Shown here in pieces: positions 11,881-23,654 of a stretch of 64,000 nucleotides of DNA. Each line of letters begins with the position of its first letter. Positions within the stretch are counted from its first letter, which is position 1. The notes under the pieces were generated by a model, which was not told where the DNA came from, searched no databases, and was given only the letters and a program-made list of their open reading frames with translations. Source of the DNA: Pholiota molesta (lineage: Eukaryota > Basidiomycota > Agaricomycetes > Agaricales > Strophariaceae); the NCBI GenBank assembly GCA_014925825.1, contig JACGCK010000157.1:41276-105275 (forward strand), in the 5' to 3' direction. Made by a program: the position numbers and the translations under genes.

Positions 11881-13359
11881 CTACCAGCCCCATGCAGCAC
11901 GGCGCACCTCCGCAGATTCTTTCTCTTCAAATCTTACAGTCACCTCGTCCTTGACCAATTTCCGTACTTCGGATACCAACAAACCTCTATCAACATGTTC
12001 CGCCACCATATCAACCTCTGAATCATCAACCTCCTCCTGTGACGTGAACCACATGAGAATGACCTCCTTGATGGTACTCGTTGGACTCTTCAAATCTAGC
12101 CACCGGCTAGAAGCAAATACTCTCTCGATGAATTGAAACCCGCCATGTCGCCGGAGTGGACTCTCCATCATAAAAGTAATGCTTTCAAGTCTTGGGGCAT
12201 ACGCAACGAGCGGCTCGATGTCACTTCTAATCGGCGTGCGTCCAAAATGTTCGGGCCTGGAGTTATATGCCTGGCCTCCAAGAAAGTACAAGCCCAGTGA
12301 AAGCTTTGTTATCGCGGGCGCGGACAACAGAGAGGCGTGAACTACGGTGACGGCGGTAGAATCGCGCCACACGGTGTCCGCTAGATCTGACGCGAGCGAT
12401 AATGTACGCAAAGCGGGAAGCCGAAGGTTATCGAAGACTGCCTTCAATGGGTTCTGTCCTGTGGCTCTCCAATTCACAACAGAGGCGCTTATGTCGAGTG
12501 AAAAGGCATAAGGCAGGGTGCTTACGGGCGGACGAACGTAGGTTTCGATGTCGTTGTCCGTTAAGCCGAGGTGAAAAGAGCCCGATTGTAGAGCGCGTAG
12601 CGATCGAATGAAGGAGAACCAAGTATTCAACTCTAGACACATTGAATGCATTGAAAGGTGAGTTAAGGTAGACCACTTGTGAAGAGGGTTTGCCAGATCC
12701 TCGCGCCGCAGTTGGGTGTGCTCGATAACAAGATGTCGAAGTGTTGAATGGGTCTGGGTGAGGACGGATGTCAAATATTGATGACGAGCATCATTTCCTT
12801 CAAGTACCGATTCAGAAGACCACACAGCGACTATGGTATGGGCATTGGGATGTACTTGGACCACATATCCCGCTTCCGTGCGTCGTTGGACGAGATATCG
12901 GTAGAGTCGTCCAATGCTGATGTATTGGGCTGAGGACGTCAGCTCCAGGAGAAACTCAGAGGCGGATTTCGAGAGACGGCTGCGTCGATAGTGTGAACCG
13001 ACAGTCTGCCGCAGCTCGACTTGGAGATACGGAGCTGTTGAACGTAGATTTCGCTTCCACCATTTCAACCATTTCAAGCGACGCACGAACACTTCCGGAT
13101 CCCATGTAAATAGACGCCCATTCGAATGCCAGTTGAGAGGGAGTTCGAAACGGAGGTGAGACCAGAGAGAAGGATTGGAGAGCGCCACTGCTCTCCAGTT
13201 CGCGCAGACCTGGCAGAGAAGCATTGGCGCGACTGTGGCGTTTGGCTGCATGAGTACGTGCGCAGAAGACTGGTCGACACAGTGGGAGAAGATTTTGCAG
13301 AGAATTTCGATGGGAAGTTCGTTTATTGGGCTTCGAGTTAGACCGGACTCGTTCGTCAT
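11881..13359 (-). CDS. F-box protein, single exon, 492 residues
   Basis: An uninterrupted 492-codon frame starts at 13359. Residues 10-70 form an F-box: INELPIEILCKIFSHCVDQS, then LLCQVCANWRAVALSNPSLW, the usual Agaricomycete pattern. The rest is leucine-rich with repeated short segments such as LRHLVIEHTQL, LTHLSMHSMCLEL and LRTLSLASDLAD, fitting a degenerate LRR substrate-binding region. No membrane segment or signal peptide is evident. The likely role is substrate recognition in an SCF ubiquitin ligase, inferred from family membership; the target is unknown. It is convergent with the transporter gene upstream, with 251 bases between the two stop codons. Confidence 0.88.
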   Translation of the reverse strand: MTNESGLTRSPINELPIEILCKIFSHCVDQSSAHVLMQPNATVAPMLLCQVCANWRAVALSNPSLWSHLRFELPLNWHSNGRLFTWDPEVFVRRLKWLKWWKRNLRSTAPYLQVELRQTVGSHYRRSRLSKSASEFLLELTSSAQYISIGRLYRYLVQRRTEAGYVVQVHPNAHTIVAVWSSESVLEGNDARHQYLTSVLTQTHSTLRHLVIEHTQLRREDLANPLHKWSTLTHLSMHSMCLELNTWFSFIRSLRALQSGSFHLGLTDNDIETYVRPPVSTLPYAFSLDISASVVNWRATGQNPLKAVFDNLRLPALRTLSLASDLADTVWRDSTAVTVVHASLLSAPAITKLSLGLYFLGGQAYNSRPEHFGRTPIRSDIEPLVAYAPRLESITFMMESPLRRHGGFQFIERVFASSRWLDLKSPTSTIKEVILMWFTSQEEVDDSEVDMVAEHVDRGLLVSEVRKLVKDEVTVRFEEKESAEVRRAAWGW

Positions 13360-14044
13360 GTTGTAGAATCGATACGATAGCTATAGGGAGGAGTAAGTAT
13401 ACAGAGAGTGTACAACTGATGTACTTCCAATCAACATGAATTTTATTGTGAGAACATTGACTCTGAAACATCAAACTCCGCGGACACTGGTCGCCGCCGT
13501 TGACTGTAATTTGACGCGCCGCACTCTCTCTGAAAAAATAAGGAGTGTGAATGGCAAGTGAATGGTGATTAGATACTAAGATAGTGCGACAATGTTAAAA
13601 TCAGGCATACTCTATATTTTACTGATTCAAGTGAAATGGGAAGCCGATATTGAGCGCTAGTTTGTTTCCAATGTCCTATAAGTATTATCCCCAAAGTAAG
13701 TATTCCATTCCATTCCGTGAAATTGACGACGGATGTCTGACTGACATACAAGAAACCGGGATTATGTTGCTAACAATGCTCTATCTATACCTTTAGATTC
13801 ATACTATACTTTCATTGGACCTTGCTCTCCATGGCCTGTCCTTCACCAGTTGAAACTCTATTGTCATCGACGAACTTGAAGTGAGCCATGCCCGTCGCTT
13901 TCTCGCTGGTATATTCATTGTCTGCGGCGAAAATTGTCTGAGTTATCTTTGATGTTATCACCACACCAAGCCTTCATCTATTATACACCGACACTATCAA
14001 ATAAACGTAGCATAAAATACACCAGCCACTCCCACACACGCCCC
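13360..14044. other. intergenic region between F-box gene and ACH1
   Basis: About 680 AT-rich bases lie between the 5' end of the F-box gene and the 3' end of ACH1, both on the minus strand. No gene is supported. It should hold the F-box promoter and the ACH1 3' untranslated region. Confidence 0.5.
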
Positions 14045-16242
14045 CTAATCCCACTTATCCACCTTCATCGTCCCCCTCTCCATCAAATTCGTATGCATCT
14101 TAAACGCATTCCGCAGCATATGCGGCTCATGCCCCGCCCCCCTCCTCAAACACTCCTCCAGCGCCCTCTCATAATACTCCATCAACATCCCCCGATACGC
14201 CGGGTGCGCACACCGCCCAATAATCACCCGCGCCCGCTCCCGCGGACTCAAGCCCCGCACATCCGCGAGCCCCTGCTCCGTCACCACCACGTCCAGATCA
14301 TGCTCCGTCTGGTCTATATGGCTCGCAAACGGGACTATACACGAGATGCCCGTCGGGTCGGAAGGGGTGGGGCGCGTGGACGGCGTGTGCATGATGCTGA
14401 GCTTCGCGTTGCGCAGGAAGTCCGCGGAGCCGCCGATCCCGTTGAGCATGCGCGAGCCGAGCGCGTTGGTGGAGTTCGCGTGCGCGTAGATGTCCACCTC
14501 GAGCGGCGTGTTCATGGCGATCACGCCGAGGCGCCGGATGAGCTCGGGCGAGTTGGCGACTTGCTGCGAGCGCAGGAGGAGGCGGTCCTTGTAGTGCTCC
14601 CAGTCTACACGACGCACATACGCGGAGTGCGGCAGAAGAAAGAGAGGGGGAGGAGATGGGTGTCAGCGACCGCGCATCGTATTCAGAGCAAGAAGAACGA
14701 GGAGAAGCAACGCACTCGCATAAAACTGCTCAAACCCCCCCGGACTAAACCTTATACTCGTCGCCGTCGCGAACGACAGCTTCCCCGAGTCCAAAAACTG
14801 CAAAAACGTATCCTGCAGCACCTCCGTCCACACCTGAACCTGCTCAAACGGGCCCTCCGCCAGCCCCCCAATAATACTGTTCGCGACGTTCCCGATGCCG
14901 GACTGCAAAGGCAGCAGGGAGGGCGGCAGGCGCCCGGCGGCGACCTCGGCGGAGAGGAACTCGATGAGGTGCCGCGCGATGGCCTTGGACTCGGCGGTCT
15001 GCGAAAATGCAGGGAGGGAGATGGATGGTCAGCGGGGGGAAGGGGAGGGGGTGGGAGGGGGGACGCACCTCGGGCGCGTTCTCGCCCGTGTTATCAGGCG
15101 CGTTGGACTCGACGATCGCCATGACGCGGTCGGGGTCGATCGGGATCGCCGTCGTGCCGATCCTGTCTTGCGGATGGGTGATGAGCTAAAAATAAACAGA
15201 AGGGCTCGTTCAGCACAGAATTCTCCACTGCCAACCCGAACGACCAGATCGTGTTCATCTCCCAAGGTTTCCCCGGCAGGAAGGGATGACACGTCGATGA
15301 CGTCGGAAGGAGGAGGGAAGACGCACATATGGCTGGCGGTGCGGGGGCACGAACGACTGGTTGATATCGTGCAGCCCCTCGAGGTTCGGGATGCGCGTGT
15401 TCACCTCAATAATGATGTTCTCCGCGCTCTGCAGGATCTCCGGCGACGCGCCGACCGACGCGCCGGGCACGATCCAGCCGTCCTCCGTGACCGCCGTCGC
15501 CTCCACGACCGCCCAGTCGAGCGGCTTCCGCGGGTCGCCGTGCGTCTTCCGCAGGTTGTAGTACCCGTACGTGAGGTCCTGCGGGAACATCGAGAGGTGC
15601 TTGTCGGAGAACTCGATGCGCCCCGCGTTGATGCCTTTGGCGATGTCCTTGCCGACCTGATGGGGGTAGCGGCGGGCGATCCTACGAGGGGTTGGGGGTG
15701 TGGGTTGGGATGAGGGGAAGGAGAGCTTACATGTCCATGCGGGCCCAGCGATCCTCGACTTCGGGACCGACGGAGGCGCCGACGAAGAGGTTGAACTTCT
15801 TTTTTGTGGCGGGGTCTGCTTGGAGGTTGTTCTGCTCAATGTGGTCTGCGATAGCCTATATCAATAAGAAGACCATGTCAGTCGCACGCATAGCTAGACA
15901 AGATCCAGAGAGGAGGCACGTACAGTAGGCACAGACTTGGGGTATCCCACACCCGTGAAGCCAGAGAAGCCAATCTACAACACAGCATCAGAACCGTATC
16001 CACCTCATCTCAGGGGAACAACGTACGTAGTCATCGTTCTACCATGGCACACCTATCAGATCCATGTTGAGACATCCAAAGACACGACGAGCACGTACCT
16101 TGAACAGCGGCGCGAGCTCCTCGGGGTGCACGAGCTTGTTCAGATACCCGGGGCGGCGCACGCGCTCGAGGAGCTTGGTCGACGGCTGCGCCGCCTTCTT
16201 CACAGGCGGCGGGAGATTGCGGAGAAACGGCGTGCAGCGCAT
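14045..16242 (-). CDS. ACH1: acetyl-CoA hydrolase / succinyl-CoA:acetate CoA-transferase
   Basis: A complete Ach1-type enzyme of the CoA-transferase family I, which moves CoA between succinyl-CoA and acetate (or releases CoA) in mitochondria. The protein begins [20 protein letters not shown], then [20 protein letters not shown]. Later exons carry [60 protein letters not shown] and SIGASPEIL-like text, then [20 protein letters not shown]. The C-terminal half has [20 protein letters not shown] with the conserved Glu, and [20 protein letters not shown], the Gly-rich CoA-binding signature. It ends in [11 protein letters not shown]. About seven exons are joined by short introns. Codon use is strongly GC-biased at third positions, suggesting high expression. 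The N-terminus is basic, compatible with a mitochondrial presequence. Confidence 0.93.
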
Positions 16243-17959
16243 AGTGTGTGATTCGTATTGAGTGGTGGAGTGAGAGGTGCTGTTGCTGCGCGGGGCGGGG
16301 TCTCAGACACTGGGGGACGAATGCAGCGGTCTGGGGGTGGCGTGGGGGTGTGTGGGGTAGTTGGAGAAGAAAACGGATGAGGGTGGTATTTGTATGTAGG
16401 AATCGCGGCGGTGGGGGGTGAGCCTTGTCCCTACGGCGGGTCGGCAGCCTGGGCTCATCCATACGCCTGGCGTTTACTCGTTCGGCGTGCCACAGGAGTC
16501 CAAAGGCTATTTTTGTTTTCCACTCTCGACTTGTCGGCTGGAGATACCCGGCCTCTTTTCAAACTCCGTCCGATGTACTGTATAATCGGTTAACCATCGT
16601 TGGTTTGCAGCGACTTTGCTGAGTCCTCGCCGCTGAGCGCTCTCATTCCACCCTCCATGTCCCTTTCACCTGTTTGTGCGTCCATAGCTCTGACTACGGC
16701 ATACTCGCTACTGGTCTGGTCTTCTCCTGAATCAGTCAGTTCCTCGGTGATTTGTCTTCGGTCACGTATCGTCCTCTGGTTCGCTGGCACCCTTCTGGAT
16801 CCTGGCTTCAAAGAACTGCGAACTACTTATACCGGACCGCACTCTTGCTTTTCATGAGTATACATGTGCACTTTACAGCAGCCACTCGTCGACTCGGGGA
16901 AATACTATCTGTCCGTCTGTCTGGGTATCTGGATCAAAAAGAGCACCTTCGCGCGCGTGGCTCTCGACTAAAATAGACGCTCGTACACTTTCTCCGTAAT
17001 CTCCTTGACGGGTGATGGGGTCGGTCACGGCGATCTATATCTATATTCTATTCGGGCCTGATCGTTGCTTCCGAGTCAGGTTCCTCATAGCTTGATAGTA
17101 AGAGCCGCACAGATCAGATCCAAGCTTCGAAAGTACGTATACATGTACATATATCTACTCAGTTCTCGGGGTGGGACGCTTTTTCTTCCACCGCTTCGCA
17201 CCCTGTGATTCACTGAGGCAGATTTCGCTGTGAGCCTTCCGTACCCTGGGATCTTCTTCTGATCCCATTAGCGAGTTTTCTCCCTACTGCTGCTCGCTAT
17301 TCCATACGCAAACTATCTTTTGGCATCCCGTTCTCCCTGCTCCTTTCGCGCAAACTGATTATTTGTCATCTTCACTGCTTTTCTTTCTACACCAATCTCC
17401 AATCCTGCCGCTGCGAGCCTGGCCTCAGCACTCAGCACTCCACTTTTACATAGCATTGCGAGCGCCTCGCGAAGTTCCGAGTTCTTTCCAACTTCGAACT
17501 TGAAACTATCGTTATGCAACCATGGCGTTCATCGAGAATTCTGGTCGACCCCGATACCAATCGCAGTCGCAATCCACGTCGGACCCACTGTTTATTTGAC
17601 GTCGACGATATGACTTGGCTATTGAGGTAGATATCTGTTTTAAGGAGCTTTGGGTTGCGCGCACGCAGTCATTTTTTAATGCTCATGTACGAAAGTACGC
17701 ATCAGTGCGGACATGCTCGCTCAACGGGTAATGTCCGCTGTCCTGGTAATTAGAGCTATATTCCTATCCAGTTCCTATCCCCATATCTGCATATATAGCC
17801 ATGATAATGCATATTTTATCGGACCCATTTTGGTGTGTCAAGATGGTCCGTCAACGGATGCCGGCCCTAAATGTTAACGTTCAACAGTACTTTGAACGTT
17901 GATGAGTTGATTATGATCATGAGTTGACGATTTTTATCGATAGTTGAATATTGTCGACA
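16243..17959. other. intergenic region between ACH1 and the next F-box gene
   Basis: A divergent intergenic region of about 1.7 kb. The segment next to ACH1 is GC-rich and probably its promoter. The part at 17270-17420 is strongly C/T-rich on the plus strand, and a 25-codon open frame begins with ATG at 17522; neither is good evidence for a gene. A 9-bp inverted repeat lies at 17876-17900. Confidence 0.5.
17876..17900. repeat. 9-bp inverted repeat upstream of an F-box gene
   Basis: AACGTTCAA (17876-17884) is repeated in inverse as TTGAACGTT (17892-17900) around a 7-base spacer. It ends 59 bases before the proposed start codon of the F-box gene at 17960. The symmetry would suit a dimeric DNA-binding protein, but this is not shown. 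Confidence 0.5.
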
Positions 17960-19647
17960 ATGGAAGAACAGGCTGATGGCGAATCATCGGTGAGTTAGTG
18001 GCATGCACTAGTACGATGCCCCGGAAGTTGATGCGAAAGGTTTTACACAACAACAGCATCCCATATCCCTGCTAGACTTCTCATTAGAGATTTTAACTGA
18101 GATATTGGAGTCACTAGATTGGCTAGATATCTTACGTCTAAGACAAGTGAGCAGCATGGCCCTTCGTTGAACCTAGTTCGCTCAGTGAGGGCTTCAGACA
18201 TGTAGACTGCTGTCGGACGCAACAAAGATAAAACCTATCTGGATGAACTTGTTCAACGTGTTCAACGCGTGTAATCCATACTCGCCACTGCGCCTGGATC
18301 GACCCATAGAACTCTACACTGCGCAGGAGCTCGAACATCTGCTTTTAAGACGGTACAGCGCAGAGATATTTCGCAAAATGCGTTTCGATCCACCGCTACA
18401 GCGCTCCCTGCATCACAACTATCAATTTGACCACGTTACCCTGGTCAATGGAGGTCGCTGGCTATTGCTCGCTTATACTACGGGCTCAGTCGCATATTAT
18501 GACTTAGACGCCCAAGAACCGATGAAAAGACTTCTGATATCTGAGCAGTCGGAAATTTCCTCGGCTTATGTCATAGTCGACATTGATATCGATAACGAAC
18601 CTGCATCGTTGTCGTTCAATCTTGCAATGGTTCGGACAAGTACAGGTGAGTTGGTTCTATCAACTGGACTGAAATCTTGATGCGACTCATATAGTCAGGA
18701 CATTCGCCGCTCGCGCAAGTCTGGCATGTAAATCTCTATATCGACGATGCTCATGGGGCTAGCCTGTCGGCCGCGTTGTTATCGTGTTTTCATGTTGAAG
18801 TTTACGGCATATTAACGTCATTGTCCGTTCTGGGACAATCCATTGCAGTCGGCGTTCAAAGAATTGGAGGTATCAAACACTATGTTGAGGTGGTTGGCTG
18901 GGCCGAGGCCGACCTTCACAATCGATCACAACCGACGTCTTTATCCTACCCCAGGACGCTTGTGTTTGGTCTATGGAAACCAGTGAGCAGGCCACTTCTC
19001 ATCGTCTTCCGTTGCCACTAACATAAGTTGATCAGCTTGGCCTAAGATTGCTTCCAGCAAGCAGGTTATTGGTTCTTGGAAGTAAAGACATTTGCATTTA
19101 TGATCTGGCATCTATGAAAGAGACTACAAAAATTCCTTCCGACTTTTACCGTCTTCCTATATCATTGGTATGCCCCTCGCCCACCTGGGATGCCAATATA
19201 CCTGGGTTCTCAAATAGTCTCTCGCAAACGTACCTTCACCGACATACGAAGACAATGAGGCTTACTTTCTGCACACCGGAAGCCGTTCTCGGCGTCGAAA
19301 TTCCTAGTGACGAAACTCCTAGTGACGCTCTTCTTCTCCGATGGCCCAGGCTTTTCGAGTTGTTCCGTTTTGGAGACATGCGATGGGGAACAGCCTTTGC
19401 TTCCGGTTATAGCGGCACAGTTTTTCATAGAAAACCGTCCCTTTACATGCTGAATTATTCGTGGTCGGAAGAAACTCTCCGTGAAGATCAGGACCATTCG
19501 AATTTCATTGTTGTTTCAAATGGTAGGGCGAGGCATGTCAACGACATTGCCGCTTTCGATGAAGGATCTGGTCGGGCGGTTGTAGGTCGTTATCTGGGTG
19601 AAATTCTTGTAGTCGATTTTTCCAGAGCCGCAACCAGAAATCAATAA
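17960..19647 (+). CDS. F-box protein with long C-terminal (beta-propeller-like) region
   Basis: The first short exon (MEEQADGESS, 17960-17989) joins HPISLLDFSLEILTEILESL, and LDWLDILRLRQ joins TCRLLSDATKIKPIWMNLFN. Together these form an F-box. The joins are in frame only if introns end at 18051 and 18185, which fixes the model. The following long region (YDLDAQEPMKRLLI, VWHVNLYIDDAHG, RLLVLGSKDICIYDLASMKE, GSGRAVVGRYLGEILVVDFS) resembles the weakly conserved propeller-like C-terminus seen in other Agaricomycete F-box proteins, but I cannot count blades. A further intron sits near 18645-18695 and another near 18983-19035. The stop is at 19645-19647. A role in an SCF complex is inferred from the F-box. 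Confidence 0.8.
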
Positions 19648-19888
19648 TGCCCTCGAATGTATTCATAATGAATTGGCCACTGTACAAGCCTAAATCAATG
19701 ATAACAAGTTGGCACCGCTATAGTACGAGACGAATAACAAGAAGCGTCGGATGGTACTCATGAGGCGAGCTCTCCGTGAGATATTATAAAAATAAAAATA
19801 GATATTAAATATGTAGTGCTACATGTACATACAATATTCATGGTGCAGATACGAGTTGTAAGAGCAGATCGTCAATTCTCAATATTTT
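19648..19888. other. short convergent intergenic region
   Basis: About 240 AT-rich bases separate the 3' ends of the F-box and transporter genes. It contains A-rich stretches (for example around 19788-19800) that could serve in poly(A) signalling. No gene is seen. Confidence 0.5.
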
Positions 19889-22057
19889 TTATACTTTCTG
19901 TGTTCCATGTCGTTGGACCACATAGTGTCTCGCTGCGCCGTAAACGATTCCAGTCAAGATCATGCCAACCTATAGACCGATACTCAGTGTTCAAATATCG
20001 AAAATTCAATCATGACAGTGATAAACGTACCCCGGAAAATATGATTGGTCTCGCCCAATGATATTGACCCGTAAGCAGCGCTCCCAAGATCGGGTTCGCT
20101 ACATTGTGCATAAATTAGTATGCGCCTTCTTGAGTGGACGATAACGCATCACGCACCGAATAATCCAATAAACCCTAAACAAGATTGTATTTCGATATCA
20201 ACACCGACGTAGCCCACATAAAAGATCAATAAGTCGTACCTCCAAGTCCGAAATAAATTCCTAAACGTGTGCCGATTTCGTTGGGGTGATCTGCCATTTG
20301 CGCTGTCGGTAAAGGTCAATAGTGCAAGTGCAAAGGAGTTGGGTCCACATACCAAACATAGCGGGTGTGAGTGCGATACAAGCCCCAGAAAACACACCAA
20401 AGAGGATTCCAAAAATAACAGTTCCAGCGAAATCCTTAACGGCAATCATCGAAAGCACGATGATTCCTGCGCCGATCGTAGAGAAGGTGGCCATATTGAA
20501 GCTTCCGAATTTATGAGAGAGTGCTCCTGGCAAGATACGCCCGAATATGCTGCCAGCGTTCAAGACCGGTACCTAGCGTCAACGAAAGCACGTTAGTATA
20601 TGAGAGGAGAGCCACAACGTTTGTATGAGCCTACAGAATAGAATGCCAATCTCTTCGGGATCCCGTGCGTTACCGCGTTGAGTTGGATGAAGAAAGGCGG
20701 GTAGAATAGAGCAAGGAAGCATGGGATAGCGCGGAAGCACATAGGTCAGCGACTGCATTCGAGCGGGCAGATTGGATGAAGCTAACCTAAGCACAAGATA
20801 GAGATAGGCAGGTTGGCGAAGCCATCGCATAACAGGGAAAGTAGTGCTCTTCTCCCTAGGCGGCAAGCGCGTCCGCATCAGCGACATCGCAACGAGGAGA
20901 AGGGAGACATTCATCGCGGCGCTAATCCGGACTGCGTTATGGAATCCAATTGATCCGTTTATCAACCTGTTGAGCATGATCGGGTGCATCACCGCTCCTG
21001 AGTAGAACAAAGTCAGTATGTACTGACCTAGAACCGAGCAATGGAAATGACGCATTTAAGCGGACACGACACAATGCCCACTGCAAAAGCTCTTTTTCGC
21101 TTGAAGTAATGGCCAGGAATAGCCAAACCTGGGCGGAAGATATCAGGAAGATCATTCCACGGTAAGATGAGTCGATGAGGATACGAACTGGATGAGTACG
21201 TTAACCCGCACGCCAGGCCGAGGGCAACCCCATTGGTCAAAAAGACCTAAGTATTCTGTCAGACTCGCGCGAAAGCACGCTGAGAAATGTGATTTTACCT
21301 GGTAATAAGATCCTTGATGGGATATGGACAGCATGAACACTGTGGATTCGTAAAGAAAAGCTGCAAGGAGGGATGATTGCAAGTCACCTACGAGCAATGG
21401 CATATAGCAGGATGGATGAAGCTACGAGATGGTAGCTATATACGCAGGGTTAGAACCAAGAGACAAAGCATTCGATTCGAAGAAAGGGACGTACAAATAT
21501 CCTCTATCAAACAACCTCCCTGTAACGATTCCTGGGGCAAAATTTAGGCAAATTTGTACACCACCAATCCATCTAAGAAAGGTGAACCATTTATTCAGAG
21601 ATCGATCATCGTACTATGAGAACAACAAAACGTACCCGATCTCGCTTGTGGAGAAATTTTGCAAATATTCACGAACATAATAGTCCTCGTAGACACCGAA
21701 GGATGCTATATACCTAGAAAGGGATCATAATCAGAACAAGCCACTCCACACCCGCCGCGTCAATTGGGCCGTGGTAATTGACATTGACAGTGAACATACC
21801 CAAAACATGTGAACTGAACAAGGAAGCTGGGTAATAGATGTGCCACGGTGAGAACGGGCGATGCATGGATAGTAAATGATATGCACGACGTACGCCCCAG
21901 CTATTGTCGACCAAGCCCTCCATCCCCCTTCAGGAAACTCAATGGGCACCGGCTGCTCCTCCACATCCACCGCTTTGGTCGTCGCAGGTTGGAGCTTGAC
22001 GTCGAGTTGTAATTTTTCGTCAATAATTGTAGACGATCGCGCTGTGGTCGACTCCAT
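19889..22057 (-). CDS. monocarboxylate-type MFS transporter
   Basis: An MFS carrier of the fungal monocarboxylate transporter (MCT) group. After a charged, soluble N-terminus (starting at ATG 22055-22057) comes IEFPEGGWRAWSTIAGAYVV, the family's entry into membrane segment 1. Further exons encode segments including NAGSIFGRILPGALSHKFGS, FAGTVIFGILFGVFSGACIA and LTPAMFGMW. The gene closes with NPILGALLTGQYHWARPIIF and VGMILTGIVYGAARHYVVQR, ending at a stop at 19889-19891. About ten short introns were inferred; not every exon border was checked. The central loop contains MRTRLPPREKSTTF-like charged text, as usual between segments 6 and 7. In fungi this family carries small acids or unknown metabolites; the substrate here cannot be told. 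Confidence 0.85.
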
Positions 22058-23654
22058 GACATGCGCAGTCTCCCCAAATACAGACAGGACGAGAAATGAA
22101 GTTCAAAGATGGAGGCAAAGACAAAGAGCAGAGGATGGTTGGGGATGCAGGCAAAGAGGCACCGCTAGGGTTTTATTCTCTTTCGATGGCGACATGTTGA
22201 ACCTACCTGTCCAGGGTGCAATAATATGAGCAGCAGGCCATTCAATTTCTAAGCATATCCATGCCCGAATCCTGACCGAGCTATCGACACATCGTCATAA
22301 GCGTACTTTAAATGCATCACGCGCACACAGCGTCCCATCCTCGTTTAGACAACCGGTCCCGGCGGTCCATCTATAAGCCGCCGCCGGAACAAGCTCAGCT
22401 AGAGTAGCGACACAAAGGACTGAAGAACGCAAAGCTGGATAACGCTGTCTGCTATCTCCAAGGCTGAAAAATTAACTTGGAAATTTGAGCGGTCAGATTG
22501 GGCAACTAGATTGTACGAAGTATCACGACTAAAGTGCGTTCAGTAATGGATCTTGAAAAAGATTATTAAATGCCTCAATTGGCAATGGTGTACTTCAACA
22601 ATTTCAATATAAGTATTGGCATGTTTGCTGCGAGCCTTTGCCGTCATCTACTATCTACTCTGCGCTAATATTCTGGTACAAAATACCGGACCCGGTTAGA
22701 TAGTTATTCTTTCTCTCAAACGATCTCTTATTTATTGTGGCCATGAAAAGTAGGAATACATACCTAATCGTCAATCACAATATGGTTTGGTCAACCGGCT
22801 TTTATTCTTTCTGAAGTACGCAGCTCAGGATGTCGAGCGTTTCGAGAAATCAGTAATGTTCCCACCTTTGTTCGCCGTTTACCGATTTCAGGTACACCGG
22901 AAAATTATACGTCCAGGCAGCGTCACCGCGGAGACATGCCACTCTTTCGAGTTGCTTTCGAGCTCATGAAAACATCTGTATATTCGAGGATTATCCCGAG
23001 TCCATCTATGACGTCTTCACGAGATCCTGGGGATGTCGAAATACAAGTTATACAACATCGTGCTCTTGAACGTTTTAACCTCTGAACAACTGCGAACTGC
23101 ATAAAATTTAAATTGCTCTGGATTTGATTCGAATGAGGACAAGGCCAAAGGCTTTTGCTTAGCGGCTCTTCATGAGTATTACAACTAGGAAAGGGTAGTC
23201 AGACGCATTATTAGACATGGTAAATAGTTAAGGCCGCGGAACTCCGAGCCTTGCTTCGGCGTCAGTACTATTCCTGGACGCCGGGACACCGGGCCGTCGG
23301 GATAGACCCGACGCTGGCAATATGCAGGCTCGGGCTGCTCGATGCTCCAGAATGCTCCCTCCCTTGACTACTTAAAACACCGTGGACACATGAACTGAAA
23401 CACTGCCGAGTGGCGCCCCAATGGAATAGAGATATCAGAAAATGTAATATGTACTATTTACAATACACACCTGCCAGAAGTAGTGCGTACGAATAAATTA
23501 GGTGGATGAGGGAGTCGAAAAAGCAGAGCCTATATCACAGAAGATGAATGAATGAATACAGCATCAAAAAATAACTCCCAGAAAAGAAACGAAGACCAAA
23601 GACAATACAGAGCACAAAGAGAAGCACGAAGAACGAAGAACGAAGAAAAAGCCA
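22058..23654. other. intergenic region between MFS transporter and BTB gene
   Basis: About 1.6 kb without a recognisable gene. The first part should be the promoter of the minus-strand transporter. A perfect 7-bp hairpin, CGTCGGG-ATAGA-CCCGACG, lies at 23295-23313 in a GC-rich patch. The last 130 bases before the BTB stop codon are A/G-rich on the plus strand and probably 3' untranslated sequence. Confidence 0.5.

Noticed and set aside
13934..15713. Long plus-strand open frames over ACH1
   Set aside because: They are antisense shadows of the GC-rich ACH1 exons; the minus strand encodes a well conserved enzyme.
17313..17519. Minus-strand 68-codon frame upstream of an F-box gene
   Set aside because: No similarity recognised, no splice or promoter support, and the opposite strand is simply pyrimidine-rich.
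17522..17599. Short plus-strand frame MAFIENSG... of 25 codons
   Set aside because: A good ATG context, but it stops quickly and no exon continues it.
23295..23313. Perfect 7-bp hairpin as a terminator or element end
   Set aside because: A single short hairpin in a GC-rich patch without flanking signals is expected by chance; noted in the region entry only.
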